This document shows positions 10,051-18,881 of a DNA stretch of 64,000 nt, piece after piece (the stretch's first letter is position 1; the number at the start of each line of letters is the position of its first letter). This stretch comes from Bacillus sp. N1-1. Its GTDB lineage: Bacteria > Bacillota > Bacilli > Bacillales > Guptibacillaceae. Made by a program: the position numbers and the translations under genes. The notes beneath the pieces are model-generated. The model was not told where the DNA came from. It saw only the letters and a program-made list of their open reading frames with translations, and searched no databases. Location of the stretch: contig NZ_CP046564.1 of NCBI RefSeq assembly GCF_009818105.1, positions 2,976,001 through 3,040,000 on the forward strand. The letters are read 5' to 3'.

Positions 10051-10889
10051 TTCACTTCCCCTTTCATACGTAAACTAATATCAAGACTTTTAATAGAATG
10101 GGTTAAACAACCTAGCGAAATCATCGTAACTCCTGTTTGCCGATAAGTTGCAAGATTATCAAGCGTAATGCCTCCTGACGCTTCTGAAATTAGCGGGTAG
10201 GGAACTAATTTCGCATATGCGGCCACTTCTTTTGGCGAACAGTTATCAAACATAATCACATCAGCCTGAGCTTTTACGGCTTCTCGAACTTCCTCTTCCG
10301 TTGATGTCTCCACTTCGATTTTAGTCATATGTCCAAGGCGTTTCTTTACATGTGATACTGCTTTTTCAATACTTCCAAACTGTGCAATGTGATTATCTTT
10401 TAGCATTACGCCACCATCAAGGGTCATTCGATGATTAACCCCACCTCCGCACCTCACTGCATACTTTTCATACATCCGAAGACCAGGTGTCGTTTTCCTC
10501 GTATCACAAACACGTATAGAAGCATCGTCAAGAAGTTTAACTGCTCGAGCCGTCATCGTAGCCACACCGCTCATCCTCTGAATCAGATTTAAAATAACGC
10601 GCTCCCCCGTTAGTACTGCTCGTACATTCCCTTTTACAGAAGCAATGACGTCCCCACTTTGAACAACATCACCATCTGTCACGTAAACCTCAACGCGACT
10701 TGTTTCATCAAGTATTCGAAAACCAATTGCAATCACTTCTCGGCCACAAAAAACGCCACTTTCTTTTGCTATAAATAGCGCTTCTGATTGCTCGTCTGAA
10801 GGAAATAGCAGCTCACTCGACAAATCCGAAGTTCCTATATCTTCCATGAAAAATTGTTCGAGATCTTTCCTGACTTTTAACCCAATCAT
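10047..10889 (-). CDS. nadC: Quinolinate phosphoribosyltransferase NadC
   Basis: NadC decarboxylates quinolinate and adds phosphoribose to give nicotinate mononucleotide. From the ATG at 10889, with AGGAGG about ten bases upstream, the product has 280 residues, the family norm. Motifs include [54 protein letters not shown] and [10 protein letters not shown] longer in-frame extension to 10970 is open but would lie inside nadB and skip the ribosome binding site. The gene starts inside the last 77 bases of nadB. Confidence 0.97.
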   Translation of the reverse strand: MIGLKVRKDLEQFFMEDIGTSDLSSELLFPSDEQSEALFIAKESGVFCGREVIAIGFRILDETSRVEVYVTDGDVVQSGDVIASVKGNVRAVLTGERVILNLIQRMSGVATMTARAVKLLDDASIRVCDTRKTTPGLRMYEKYAVRCGGGVNHRMTLDGGVMLKDNHIAQFGSIEKAVSHVKKRLGHMTKIEVETSTEEEVREAVKAQADVIMFDNCSPKEVAAYAKLVPYPLISEASGGITLDNLATYRQTGVTMISLGCLTHSIKSLDISLRMKGEVK

Positions 10890-12393
10890 CCTGATAAATC
10901 CTCCTAAGTATTCTTTTTTGCTTCCATTCTGGCAGCTGCTTCGGATAGTCTTCTCGGTAATGAGCACCACGGCTTTCTTTTCGTAAAACTGCCGAGGTTG
11001 CCATTAGCCAGCTCACTAGCCCCATATTAGCTCGTTCAATGGATTGAAAATCCAACTTATTGACTTCGTCCATCGCAGCCGGGTGCAGTAACTTAAGCGC
11101 ATAATCAAGCCCCGCTCTTGTTCTTTTCATTCCAACATATTGATCCATGGTTTTTTTTAGTTCATGGAGTAATAACGACGGTTCCGGTAATCTCGTATCT
11201 TGCTCTATTAACTCTCTTTTTCTTACGTCTCGGTGATGGTGCAAAATCCACTCAGCTGCTTCACGTGCAAAAACAATACCTTCTAAAAGAGAGTTGCTTG
11301 CCAGGCGATTAGCTCCGTGAACACCTGTATGAGCTACTTCCCCGAGAGCAAATAACCCATCAAGAGAAGTTCTACCAACGTGATCAGTTATCACACCACC
11401 CATAAGAAAATGAGCACCAGGTTTCACAGGAATCATTCCTTTTGCCAAATCCACACCATGGTTCTTGCACTGCATCGTAATCGTCGGAAATCTCTCTTCA
11501 AACTTCGATATACTTGATATATCTAAGTAAACTGGCGACACTTCTTCGTGAATCGCTCTTGCTACAATATCTCTTGGTGCAAGATCGAATTGCTCGTGTT
11601 TCCCTTCCATGAGACGCTCTCCATTAGCTGTAACCAATACGCCACCTTCACCACGAACAGCCTCAGATATGAGGAACGAGTGATCAGCATCCCCGGCATA
11701 CATCGTTGGGTGAAATTGCATGAATTCAAGATCCGTTAATATCGCTCCAGCGCGATAAGCCATTGCAAGTCCATCTCCTGTAATGGCTGGATGATTTGAC
11801 GTCACTGGAAAGAGCTGCCCCGCTCCTCCTGTTGCAAGCAGCGTATAAGCCGCATTAATAATCAAAGTATCTCCAGCTTTATTGATGACTTTAGCTCCGG
11901 TACATTCTCCTTCGTCGATAAGTAGGTCAATCGCCAGATGATCTTCAAGAATGGTACATCGTTTTTTCACTCGATTAATTAGCGTATGGATGATTTCTTC
12001 GCCTGTGGCATCACCACCGGCATGGAAAATTCGCGATACGCTATGCGCTCCTTCTTTACATCTTTGGTACTCACCATTAATGCTTTTATCAAATCGCACA
12101 CCAAGGTTGATGAGGTGTTTTAGTTGCATTGGACCTTTTTTAACGAGCAGCTCAGTAAGTTCTTCGTTATTATGAAAAACGCCCGCTCGGATCGTATCAA
12201 AAAAATGATTTGTCCAGCTATCTTCTTCCTTGGTAGCTGCAGCAATTCCACCTTGAGCAAGCTTAGAATTGCTTTCGCCGAGCTTTGACTTTGTGATAAT
12301 CGTCACATTCTTTTCCAATGAAAGAAGTTCAGCTACCATCAATCCAGCAACACCGCTTCCAATCACTAATACTTCAGTCCTAACTCGATTCAT
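10813..12393 (-). CDS. nadB: L-aspartate oxidase NadB
   Basis: NadB is the FAD enzyme that oxidises aspartate to iminoaspartate, the first step of de novo NAD synthesis. From the ATG at 12393 (GGGAGAAG upstream) it has about 526 residues. The Rossmann motif VLVIGSGVAGLMVA is near the N-terminus, followed by KLAQGGIAAA, FHAGGDATGEEI, the active-site region DLEFMQFHPTM and GLFALGEVAHTGVHGANRLASNSLLEG. The last 25 or so residues lie in DNA that is also the start of nadC and read like an extension that simply lacked a stop, an unusually long 77-base overlap for this operon. Confidence 0.97.
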   Translation of the reverse strand: MNRVRTEVLVIGSGVAGLMVAELLSLEKNVTIITKSKLGESNSKLAQGGIAAATKEEDSWTNHFFDTIRAGVFHNNEELTELLVKKGPMQLKHLINLGVRFDKSINGEYQRCKEGAHSVSRIFHAGGDATGEEIIHTLINRVKKRCTILEDHLAIDLLIDEGECTGAKVINKAGDTLIINAAYTLLATGGAGQLFPVTSNHPAITGDGLAMAYRAGAILTDLEFMQFHPTMYAGDADHSFLISEAVRGEGGVLVTANGERLMEGKHEQFDLAPRDIVARAIHEEVSPVYLDISSISKFEERFPTITMQCKNHGVDLAKGMIPVKPGAHFLMGGVITDHVGRTSLDGLFALGEVAHTGVHGANRLASNSLLEGIVFAREAAEWILHHHRDVRKRELIEQDTRLPEPSLLLHELKKTMDQYVGMKRTRAGLDYALKLLHPAAMDEVNKLDFQSIERANMGLVSWLMATSAVLRKESRGAHYREDYPKQLPEWKQKRILRRIYQDDWVKSQERSRTIFHGRYRNFGFVE

Positions 12394-12445
12394 GAAACCA
12401 CTTCTCCCACTAAACAATGTATAAAAATCGCAAATACTTAACATC

Positions 12446-12455
12446 TGTCTTGACA
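12446..12455. promoter_or_regulatory. Candidate NadR operator between nadB and nifS
   Basis: TGTCTTGACA is an inverted repeat (TGTC, two bases, GACA) in the 120-bp gap between the divergent nadBCA and nifS-nadR units. It overlaps the -35 of the nifS promoter, so binding would block it. NadR (NiaR) represses both units in B. subtilis, and its gene lies next to nifS. The assignment as the NadR site is inference from position and symmetry. Confidence 0.5.
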
Positions 12456-12478
12456 CCTATATTTACATATATTTAAAT
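12450..12478 (+). promoter_or_regulatory. Probable sigma-A promoter of nifS-nadR
   Basis: A consensus -35 TTGACA (12450-12455) is followed after 17 bases by TTAAAT (12473-12478), a four-out-of-six match to the -10. It lies 36 bases before the nifS ATG. Confidence 0.55.
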
Positions 12479-12513
12479 AAATAACAAGACTGAATATTAG
12501 TGAGGAGAAAAAA

Positions 12514-13638
12514 ATGATTTATCTTGATTATGCAGCGTCAACCCCAATTTCCGATATAGCTTTACATGCCTATACGCAATCCGCCAAACAATTCTTTGCA
12601 AACACCGAGAGTGCTCATACTGCCGGTACAGATGCTACTCATTTATTAGAAAACGCTCGTCGCTCCATCGCCTCGCTATTAAATGGCGACCCGAACGGAA
12701 TTTATTTCACTTCAGGTGGAACAGAAGCAAATATTTTAGCACTCCAAAGTATTGTAAAAACATTTTCACGAGGCCATATCATTACATCAAGCGCTGAGCA
12801 TTCTTCTGTTTTAAATACATTTTCACAACTCGAACGTGAAGGTTACCATGTGACATACCTTCCTTATAATGAAAGCGGACAAGTATCTCTTAAGCGCATA
12901 CTCGAAGCCATTCGCACAGACACTAAATTAGTTTCGATTACTTTTGGAAATAGTGAGATCGGTACCCTCCAACCTATTAAGAAGATCGGAAAGGAGCTAG
13001 CGGAACGCCAGATTTTATTTCACACGGATGCCGTTCAAGCTTTCGGAAAAGTGGATATTGATGTAAATGAGTTGTATCTTTCTGCCGTCTCTATTTCTTC
13101 TCATAAATTACATGGTCCAAAGGGGGTTGGAGCTTGCTATATTTCGCCCTCGATCTCATGGAAGCAAATTTCACCAGGAACTGTTCACGAAAATGGATTC
13201 CGTCCTGGTACTGTGAATGTTCCAGGTATTTTCTCCTTTGCGGCCGCTGCCGAGGATGCGATTAACCGATTGAATGCCGAACAAAAAAAATTCACAAACT
13301 TACGTGCTCACCTCGTGAACGAATTGTCACATCCGAATATTGTCGTCGAAGGGGAACAGGGACTACCGCATATTATCGGTATCCGGATTAAGGGGCTTGA
13401 AGGGCAATATGTTATGTTAGAGTTAAACCGTAAAGGCATCGCTGTCTCAACGGGGTCAGCTTGCTCGATCGGACAACAGCAACCTTCGAAAACTTTGCGG
13501 GCGATGGGACGAACGAGTGATGAGGCAAGAGAACTCGTCCGCATTAGTCTTGGTCGAGACACAACCATGCAAGAAATAGAAAAAGCCGTAGACGGATTTA
13601 AAGAAATCCTTACACGCTGTTCCGTAACAAAGATATAA
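12514..13638 (+). CDS. nifS: NadA-associated cysteine desulfurase NifS
   Basis: This PLP enzyme of the NifS/IscS class removes sulfur from cysteine. The copy beside nadBCA serves NadA cluster assembly in B. subtilis, and I infer the same here. The 374-residue product has MIYLDYAASTP at the N-terminus, TSGGTEANILAL, HTDAVQAFGK, the PLP-binding lysine in SSHKLHGPKG and the active-site cysteine in STGSACSIGQQ. GAGGAG lies seven bases before the ATG. It is followed by nadR after 39 bases and is divergent from nadB. Confidence 0.93.
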   Translation: MIYLDYAASTPISDIALHAYTQSAKQFFANTESAHTAGTDATHLLENARRSIASLLNGDPNGIYFTSGGTEANILALQSIVKTFSRGHIITSSAEHSSVLNTFSQLEREGYHVTYLPYNESGQVSLKRILEAIRTDTKLVSITFGNSEIGTLQPIKKIGKELAERQILFHTDAVQAFGKVDIDVNELYLSAVSISSHKLHGPKGVGACYISPSISWKQISPGTVHENGFRPGTVNVPGIFSFAAAAEDAINRLNAEQKKFTNLRAHLVNELSHPNIVVEGEQGLPHIIGIRIKGLEGQYVMLELNRKGIAVSTGSACSIGQQQPSKTLRAMGRTSDEARELVRISLGRDTTMQEIEKAVDGFKEILTRCSVTKI

Positions 13639-13677
13639 TAAGGTTAAGATCGTGTTCTTGGAAAGGGGTTTTCAGTT

Positions 13678-14223
13678 ATGGGACAAGATGGAGAAAAAAT
13701 ATTAGGAGAAAATCGAAGATCACTACTTCTTCAGTGGCTAAAAGAAAGCGAGAAACCACTAACAGGAAGTGATTTATCGAAACGTACGAATGTTAGCCGT
13801 CAAGTAATCGTTCAGGATATTTCGTTGTTAAAAGCAAGAAATGAACCGATTATTGCAACTTCACAGGGATATATCATGTTTAATACTGAGAGAGAAAACA
13901 GAAAATATGAACAGGTTATCGCCTGCAAGCATTCACCCAAAGATACAAAGAATGAGCTTTATACCATTGTAGATCATGGAGGGACTGTTAAAGATGTTAC
14001 CGTTGAACATCCATTATACGGGCATTTAACAGCTTCCCTTTTCGTAGGGAATCGTCTTGAAGCAGATCAATTTTTATCAAAGCTTTCTATGACAAATGCC
14101 TCGCTATTATCTGAACTTACTTCGGGAGTGCACCTTCATACCATTGAAGCGAATTCTAAAACACAGCTTGAAGCTGTCATTCAGGCGTTAAAAGAACAAG
14201 GGTTTCTGTTAGAACAAGATTAA
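13678..14223 (+). CDS. nadR: NAD biosynthesis transcriptional repressor NadR (NiaR/YrxA)
   Basis: NadR represses nadBCA and nifS when nicotinic acid is available. The 181-residue product has an N-terminal winged helix (LLQWLKESEKPLTGSDLSK ... VSRQVIVQDISLLKA). The C-terminal 3H domain is named for three histidines that bind metal and effector, seen here in TIVDHGG, VTVEHPLYGHL and GVHLHTIE. AAAGGGG precedes the ATG. It probably controls its own operon through the site at 12446. It ends at a bidirectional terminator facing pheA. Confidence 0.93.
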   Translation: MGQDGEKILGENRRSLLLQWLKESEKPLTGSDLSKRTNVSRQVIVQDISLLKARNEPIIATSQGYIMFNTERENRKYEQVIACKHSPKDTKNELYTIVDHGGTVKDVTVEHPLYGHLTASLFVGNRLEADQFLSKLSMTNASLLSELTSGVHLHTIEANSKTQLEAVIQALKEQGFLLEQD

Positions 14224-14249
14224 ACGAGTGATAATGATTTTAGATCAAC

Positions 14250-14286
14250 CAAAAAAAGAACGGACGTCATTTTGCGCCGTTCTTTC
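14250..14286. terminator. Bidirectional terminator between nadR and pheA
   Basis: AAAGAACGG and CCGTTCTTT form the stem. An A-run on the left gives the T-tract for pheA on the minus strand and TTCTTTCT gives a weaker one for nadR on the plus strand. Confidence 0.8.
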
Positions 14287-14313
14287 TCATGGATCGTATT
14301 TCAATGACACCAA

Positions 14314-15177
14314 TTATTTAGGATTTACGACGAAACATGGATATTCACCTAGTACAGAAATCCCAATACCAAGCGCTTGTATTTCCTCCATGACGCCTTT
14401 TAACAGCACATCACGGTTAGGACGTTCCACATCGATAATAAAAAAGTAATTTCCAAGTCCTGTTTTCATAGGGCGTGACTCGATTTTTGTTAAGTTTAGG
14501 TTACGCCACGCAAATGCAGCAAGCACTTGATGTAGTGCTCCAGGATAATCAGATGGAAGAATAATTTTATATGTGACACGATCTTCACGGAATAAAGGGG
14601 TTCTCGGTAGAGCTTCAGCAGTTTTGTGTAACACTAGAAACCGCGTGTCATTATCTTCCGTATCATGAATATCACCTTGAGCAATCGTTAAACCGTATTT
14701 TTCTGCAGCAAGTACATTCCCGATTGCAGCCTCTTCAATCTTTCCAGAGTTTTGCACATATTCAGCAGCAGCACTTGTTGAAGGCGCATTACTGAGCTCT
14801 GCTTCAGGTAACTCTCGTTGAAGAAAGACATGACATTGGGCAATAGCATGCGGATGCGAAAGGACACGCTTTACTCTTTTCCAATCCTGTTGATCAGGAT
14901 GAATAAGCAAGTGCTGTCGGATCGGCAGAACGAGCTCTCCAACGATTGGTAGTGATATTTGTTGGGAGAGAAGGTCAAGCGTCATATTAACAGAACCTTC
15001 TATCGTATTCTCTAGCGGAACAACACCATAATCGACGGCTCCGTTTTCCACCGCCTCAAGGCAGGCGCGTATGGTTGGAAACGGTGTACGATCCTCCTCA
15101 TCAAATAACGTTTTTGCTGCAATTTCTGTAAACGTTCCTTCAGGTCCAAGAAAACCTATCTTTTTTTTCGTATCCAT
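14314..15177 (-). CDS. pheA: Prephenate dehydratase PheA
   Basis: PheA converts prephenate to phenylpyruvate, the committed step to phenylalanine. The 287-residue product has the catalytic dehydratase domain (IGFLGPEGTFTE at the N-terminus, VPLENTIEGSV, the NDTRFLVL motif holding the catalytic Thr) and a C-terminal ACT domain with the ESRPMK motif, expected to bind phenylalanine for feedback control. It is monofunctional, with no chorismate mutase. GGGGGAGAAA precedes the ATG. It is the last gene of the obg-pheB-pheA unit. Confidence 0.97.
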   Translation of the reverse strand: MDTKKKIGFLGPEGTFTEIAAKTLFDEEDRTPFPTIRACLEAVENGAVDYGVVPLENTIEGSVNMTLDLLSQQISLPIVGELVLPIRQHLLIHPDQQDWKRVKRVLSHPHAIAQCHVFLQRELPEAELSNAPSTSAAAEYVQNSGKIEEAAIGNVLAAEKYGLTIAQGDIHDTEDNDTRFLVLHKTAEALPRTPLFREDRVTYKIILPSDYPGALHQVLAAFAWRNLNLTKIESRPMKTGLGNYFFIIDVERPNRDVLLKGVMEEIQALGIGISVLGEYPCFVVNPK

Positions 15178-15186
15178 TTTCTCCCC

Positions 15187-15636
15187 CTATGCTCCAGATC
15201 CAATAATTTCAGCATTGTTGACCGCTTCAATTTCTTTAATTTTTACAAGTAAATCGTTTAAGCGAAGATTGGATTCTCCAATTTCCATTGTTAAGATAAC
15301 CGTAGCATAGCCCTGTAGAGGGATCGTTTGGTTGATCGTTAATAAATTACAACCGAGCTGTGCGACTGTACTTAGCACTCTTGAGAGCGCGCCTGAACGA
15401 TCCTCAAGGTGAACAGAAAGTGTTACAATCTGTTCAATGATCATCGTATGAAACGGTAAGATCGTATCGCGATATTTATAAAAAGCACTACGGCTTACCC
15501 CTACTTCATCAATGGCTTCTCTTACAGATTCAACCGTTCCACTTTCAAGAAGAAGTTTCGCCTGTAGCGTTTTTAACATTGAATCAGATAAAACATCTTC
15601 TCGAACAAGATAAAAATTCTTGTCTTCTTTGCTCAT
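15187..15636 (-). CDS. pheB: ACT domain protein PheB
   Basis: The 149-residue product has an N-terminal segment predicted to bind DNA or protein (LLLESGTVESVREAIDEVGVSRSAFYKYRDTI, which resembles a helix-turn-helix) and a C-terminal ACT domain (VTLSVHLEDRSGALSRVLSTVAQLGCNLLTINQTIP). In B. subtilis it lies between obg and pheA. It was once called a chorismate mutase but lacks such a domain; a regulatory role in phenylalanine metabolism is more likely. I use the ATG at 15636, preceded by GAGGTGAGGGG; an in-frame GTG at 15648 lies within that site. Confidence 0.93.
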   Translation of the reverse strand: MSKEDKNFYLVREDVLSDSMLKTLQAKLLLESGTVESVREAIDEVGVSRSAFYKYRDTILPFHTMIIEQIVTLSVHLEDRSGALSRVLSTVAQLGCNLLTINQTIPLQGYATVILTMEIGESNLRLNDLLVKIKEIEAVNNAEIIGSGA

Positions 15637-15699
15637 TCTTCCCCTCACCTCTATTTCGGCCAGCTACGGCCCATATTCGTCGACGCATTGCGGCTATGT

Positions 15700-15732
15700 A
15701 AAAAAAGACCGTCCATCGATCAGGACAGTCTT
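15700..15732 (-). terminator. Intrinsic terminator of obg
   Basis: GACTGTCC and GGACGGTC form the stem, followed by seven T on the minus strand. It lies nine bases beyond the obg stop, so pheBA downstream depend on readthrough or their own promoter. Confidence 0.85.
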
Positions 15733-15741
15733 CTTCGTTCA

Positions 15742-17025
15742 TCAGTCTATGAACTCAAATTCGAATTCCAGAATCCGAACCGCGTCTCCGTCTTCAGCTC
15801 CACGCTCTCGAAGCGCTTCATCAATACCCATGCTACGCATCTGTTGAGCGAACCTGCGGACGTTGTCTTCTCGATTAAAGTCTGTCATTTTGAATAGCTT
15901 TTCAATTCTTGGTCCATTCACTACGAACGTTCCATCGCTATCACGTGTCACAAAGAATTCTGGTGCACCTTTCTCGTGACGATACATAACGCGAGTTTCT
16001 TCTTCCTTCTCTTCATCAAGAGGGAATTCAGGTGTAGTTTCAAGCTTGTCTGCAATTTCAAACAATACTTCCTGTACACCTTGACGCGTTACAGCAGAAA
16101 TCGGATAAATCGGGAAATCTTCCTCTAATTTTCCCTTGAAAATTTCAAGGTTTTCTTCAGAATCTGGAAGATCCATTTTATTAGCGACAATGATTTGCGG
16201 ACGCTCCATTAGACGCATTTTATATTGCTTTAATTCATCATTGATCTTTAAGTAGTCTTCATAAGGGTCTCGCCCTTCCATACCAGACATATCAATGACA
16301 TGAACGATGACTCGTGTACGTTCAATATGACGAAGGAACTGATGGCCAAGCCCAACTCCTTCATGAGCGCCTTCGATAAGTCCAGGTAAATCAGCCATAA
16401 CAAAACTGCGACCATCTTTCGTATCAACAACGCCTAAATTTGGAGCGATTGTTGTAAAGTGGTACGCTGCAATTTTCGGCTTCGCTGCTGATACTACGGA
16501 TAGAAGCGTTGACTTCCCTACACTAGGAAACCCAACAAGTCCAACATCAGCTAGAACCTTGAGCTCTAAAGTAACATCTTTTTCTTCTCCAGGTTCACCA
16601 TTCTCTGAAAGCTCTGGTGCCGGGTTAGAAGGTGATGCAAAACGTGAATTCCCACGTCCGCCTCGGCCGCCTCGTGCAACTGTTGCACGCTGACCGTGTT
16701 CTGTTAAATCTGCAATTACTTCTCCGGTATCTGCATTTGAAACGATTGTACCAGGTGGAACTTTAACAACCATATCCTCTGCATTACGCCCATGCTGATT
16801 CTTTGAACGACCGTGTTCACCGGTTTTCGCTTTAAAATGACGATTGTAACGAAAGTCCATAAGTGTACGAAGACCTTCTTCTACTTCAAATATGACGCTG
16901 GCGCCTTTTCCGCCATCGCCACCTGCAGGACCGCCATCTGGTACATACTTCTCTCGACGGAAGGCAACCATACCATTTCCGCCATCGCCTGCTTTAACAA
17001 ATACTTTGACCTGATCTACAAACAT
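15742..17025 (-). CDS. obg: GTPase Obg/CgtA
   Basis: Obg is an essential GTPase tied to 50S ribosome maturation, ppGpp and, in B. subtilis, sporulation and general stress signalling. The 427-residue product has the Gly-rich Obg domain (about residues 1-157, with [14 protein letters not shown] and RGGRGGRGN), the GTPase domain (GFPSVGKST as G1, [12 protein letters not shown] as G3, NKMDLPDS as G4) and the C-terminal OCT domain ([24 protein letters not shown]). AGGTGAAAGT precedes the ATG. It lies directly downstream of spo0B as in B. subtilis. Confidence 0.98.
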   Translation of the reverse strand: MFVDQVKVFVKAGDGGNGMVAFRREKYVPDGGPAGGDGGKGASVIFEVEEGLRTLMDFRYNRHFKAKTGEHGRSKNQHGRNAEDMVVKVPPGTIVSNADTGEVIADLTEHGQRATVARGGRGGRGNSRFASPSNPAPELSENGEPGEEKDVTLELKVLADVGLVGFPSVGKSTLLSVVSAAKPKIAAYHFTTIAPNLGVVDTKDGRSFVMADLPGLIEGAHEGVGLGHQFLRHIERTRVIVHVIDMSGMEGRDPYEDYLKINDELKQYKMRLMERPQIIVANKMDLPDSEENLEIFKGKLEEDFPIYPISAVTRQGVQEVLFEIADKLETTPEFPLDEEKEEETRVMYRHEKGAPEFFVTRDSDGTFVVNGPRIEKLFKMTDFNREDNVRRFAQQMRSMGIDEALRERGAEDGDAVRILEFEFEFID

Positions 17026-17034
17026 ACTTTCACC

Positions 17035-17568
17035 TCATTTAATCAAAAACGTGCTAACTAGCTCCTGTTCCGTTTGCTCTAATTCAATCAATTTAGCGCT
17101 TTTTACATCAGGATTCTCGAACGCCAGCTTGAGCTTGTTTTGATCGGAAACTTCACCCTGAAAGTCAAAAACAAGATGAATTTCTTCGTGGTACAACTGA
17201 AGCGTTAATAACAAGTGGTGATCCGCAGGCACATTCACATGTGAATCAAGCACTGTTGTACATTGAGCAATTAACGTAATGAGATCTGCTTCGTAAGCGC
17301 AAATATCATACTCGTCTCCGATCACTTCAAAATCCAACTGAAATAAATGGTTACACCAGTTAAACGTTAATATATATTCTGCAAGTTTCGGAGCATTTAA
17401 ATTCGACAATTTTGCTTCCTGTCTCGACTGGATAATAATTTCTTCAATAATTTCCTTTGCCCTGTCCACATGATCCAGTGCAAGGTTGCCTTTGATTAAC
17501 TGCAAACGATTTAACCAATCATGACGAGAATGGCGCAGAACATCAAAGGTATTCCACTTTTTAGACAT
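17035..17568 (-). CDS. spo0B: Sporulation phosphotransferase Spo0B
   Basis: Spo0B passes phosphate from Spo0F to Spo0A in the phosphorelay that starts sporulation. The 177-residue product has the helical hairpin dimerisation domain with LRHSRHDWLNRLQLIKG; by alignment to the B. subtilis protein the phosphorylated histidine is the second one (H16). The C-terminal half is a degenerate histidine-kinase-like domain without ATP-binding boxes, as expected. GGGAG precedes the ATG. It is co-transcribed with obg. A TATAAT -10 is visible near 17603-17608, but I see no clear -35. Confidence 0.92.
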   Translation of the reverse strand: MSKKWNTFDVLRHSRHDWLNRLQLIKGNLALDHVDRAKEIIEEIIIQSRQEAKLSNLNAPKLAEYILTFNWCNHLFQLDFEVIGDEYDICAYEADLITLIAQCTTVLDSHVNVPADHHLLLTLQLYHEEIHLVFDFQGEVSDQNKLKLAFENPDVKSAKLIELEQTEQELVSTFLIK

Positions 17569-17706
17569 AATTGCACTCCCAATGCTTTAACCATTTTCTT
17601 CATTATAACAATAGATGATTCATTCATGTTACCCTAAAAAAGAAAACAATCTTACGCGTATTCATGTGCATCGTCACTTTTTCTAGACCATTTCGTCCAT
17701 TATATC

Positions 17707-17737
17707 AAAAAACTCTAACCGAACGGTTAGAGTTTTT
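17707..17737. terminator. Terminator after rpmA
   Basis: ACTCTAACCG and CGGTTAGAGT form a perfect ten-base stem with TTTTTT on the minus strand. The plus strand also carries TTTTTC. Confidence 0.9.
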
Positions 17738-17747
17738 CTTAAGTTGC

Positions 17748-18038
17748 TTATGCTTCTTTAGCAACTGGATATACACTTACTTGTTTACGGTCACGTCCAA
17801 GACGCTCGAACTTCACGACGCCGTCGATTTTCGCATATAGAGTGTCGTCTCCACCACGGCCAACGTTTGTACCAGGGTAGATCTTAGTTCCGCGTTGACG
17901 GAAAAGAATCGAACCGCCGGATACGAACTCGCCGTCTGCGCTCTTCGCGCCAAGACGCTTGGAGATTGAATCACGGCCGTTTTTTGTACTACCTACACCC
18001 TTTTTCGATGCGAAAAACTGTAGATTCATTTTCAACAT
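17748..18038 (-). CDS. rpmA: 50S ribosomal protein L27 with cleavable N-terminus
   Basis: L27 lies at the peptidyl transferase centre of the 50S subunit. The 96-residue product starts [21 protein letters not shown]. The segment before SKKG is the Firmicute-specific N-terminal extension that Prp removes after the LQFFA motif, exposing the functional N-terminus. The start at 18038 is fixed by AGGAGGTGGG just upstream; the open frame continues further upstream without coding meaning. It is the last gene of rplU-prp-rpmA. Confidence 0.98.
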   Translation of the reverse strand: MLKMNLQFFASKKGVGSTKNGRDSISKRLGAKSADGEFVSGGSILFRQRGTKIYPGTNVGRGGDDTLYAKIDGVVKFERLGRDRKQVSVYPVAKEA

Positions 18039-18051
18039 ATTGTCCCACCTC

Positions 18052-18384
18052 CTATGTGTGAGTAATTTGGATATGCTTGCCGTATTCCTCGGCAATAGCG
18101 GAAATGGATACTTCCATTCCTTGAAGGAGAAGTTGAATATTCTCATCCGTACGCTGATCCAGATGAGCTGGAACGGTACAGCTGAGATAGCCACCTTCGT
18201 CCTCCATGTCAACTATGAGATGTACATCGCAAAGGGATTCAATCGCGTTCACAGTTCCAATCGACACAGCAGAAACACCTGCGCATACTAAGTCATAGCC
18301 ATATGGGCCAGACTCAGCGTGTCCAGATAGGGAAAAGGAAATAATGCGATTGTTAGAATCGCGCTTCAAGTTGAAACGTATCAT
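18052..18384 (-). CDS. prp: Ribosomal-processing cysteine protease Prp
   Basis: Prp cuts the N-terminal extension of L27. The 110-residue product carries the catalytic pair H22 (SGHAESG) and C34 ([10 protein letters not shown]), the same positions reported for the Staphylococcus aureus enzyme. It lies between rplU and rpmA, so enzyme and substrate share one transcript. The B. subtilis orthologue is ysxB. Presence of Prp and of the LQFFA site in L27 are mutually consistent. Confidence 0.95.
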   Translation of the reverse strand: MIRFNLKRDSNNRIISFSLSGHAESGPYGYDLVCAGVSAVSIGTVNAIESLCDVHLIVDMEDEGGYLSCTVPAHLDQRTDENIQLLLQGMEVSISAIAEEYGKHIQITHT

Positions 18385-18395
18385 CGTTGATATCC

Positions 18396-18704
18396 TTAAG
18401 CGTTAATTTTGTCGATAACTACTTTAGTGTAAGGTTGACGGTGTCCTTGCTTACGACGGTAGTTTTTCTTTGGCTTATATTTATAAACCGTGATTTTCTT
18501 ACCTTTACCGTGCTTGTCAACTTTACCAGTTACAGTAGCGCCATCAAGCATAGGAGAACCAACTTTAATATCGTCTCCACCAACCATTAGCACACGGTCG
18601 AAAGTAACCGTTTCACCAGCTTCAGTGTTTAGAAGCTCGATGTAGATTTCTTGACCTTCAGTAACCTTGATTTGTTTACCACCAGTTTCAATAATTGCGT
18701 ACAT
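18396..18704 (-). CDS. rplU: 50S ribosomal protein L21
   Basis: The 102-residue product, [14 protein letters not shown] ... [19 protein letters not shown], is a typical L21. The start is the ATG at 18704 with AGGAGGTG seven bases upstream; a GTG at 18713 is part of that site. It is first in the rplU-prp-rpmA operon behind a long structured leader. Confidence 0.98.
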   Translation of the reverse strand: MYAIIETGGKQIKVTEGQEIYIELLNTEAGETVTFDRVLMVGGDDIKVGSPMLDGATVTGKVDKHGKGKKITVYKYKPKKNYRRKQGHRQPYTKVVIDKINA

Positions 18705-18713
18705 TACGTGCAC

Positions 18714-18815
18714 CTCCTCTAATACTAAGACTCGCCATTGCAGGTGCTAGTGAATAGCTTAAAAACCTGTTTTTGAGCGGTTGTAGCTCTTTGGGTGCTT
18801 CCAAACGAACTAACC
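18714..18815 (-). ncRNA. L21 leader, putative autoregulatory mRNA structure
   Basis: The transcript between promoter and rplU contains short paired elements in the style of the Rfam L21 leader known from Bacillus: GTTTGGAAGCACCC, then AGAGCTACAACCGCTC and AACAGGTTTTTAAGC before AGGAGG. L21 is thought to bind this leader to repress its own operon. Identification rests on position and resemblance; no covariance search was done. Confidence 0.55.
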
Positions 18816-18820
18816 ACTAA

Positions 18821-18850
18821 ATCATACCACAGCGAAAATTGCGGTGTCAA
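18821..18850 (-). promoter_or_regulatory. Sigma-A promoter of rplU operon
   Basis: On the minus strand TTGACA (18850-18845) is followed after 18 bases by TATGAT (18826-18821), a near-consensus strong promoter as expected for ribosomal protein genes. Confidence 0.8.
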
Positions 18851-18881
18851 TGCAAGAAACGCGACTTCTTGCATTCCAAGC

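Noticed and set aside
17748..18212. Longer form of L27 with 58 extra N-terminal residues
   Set aside because: The extension overlaps prp and ignores the AGGAGGTGGG site at the [10 protein letters not shown] start.
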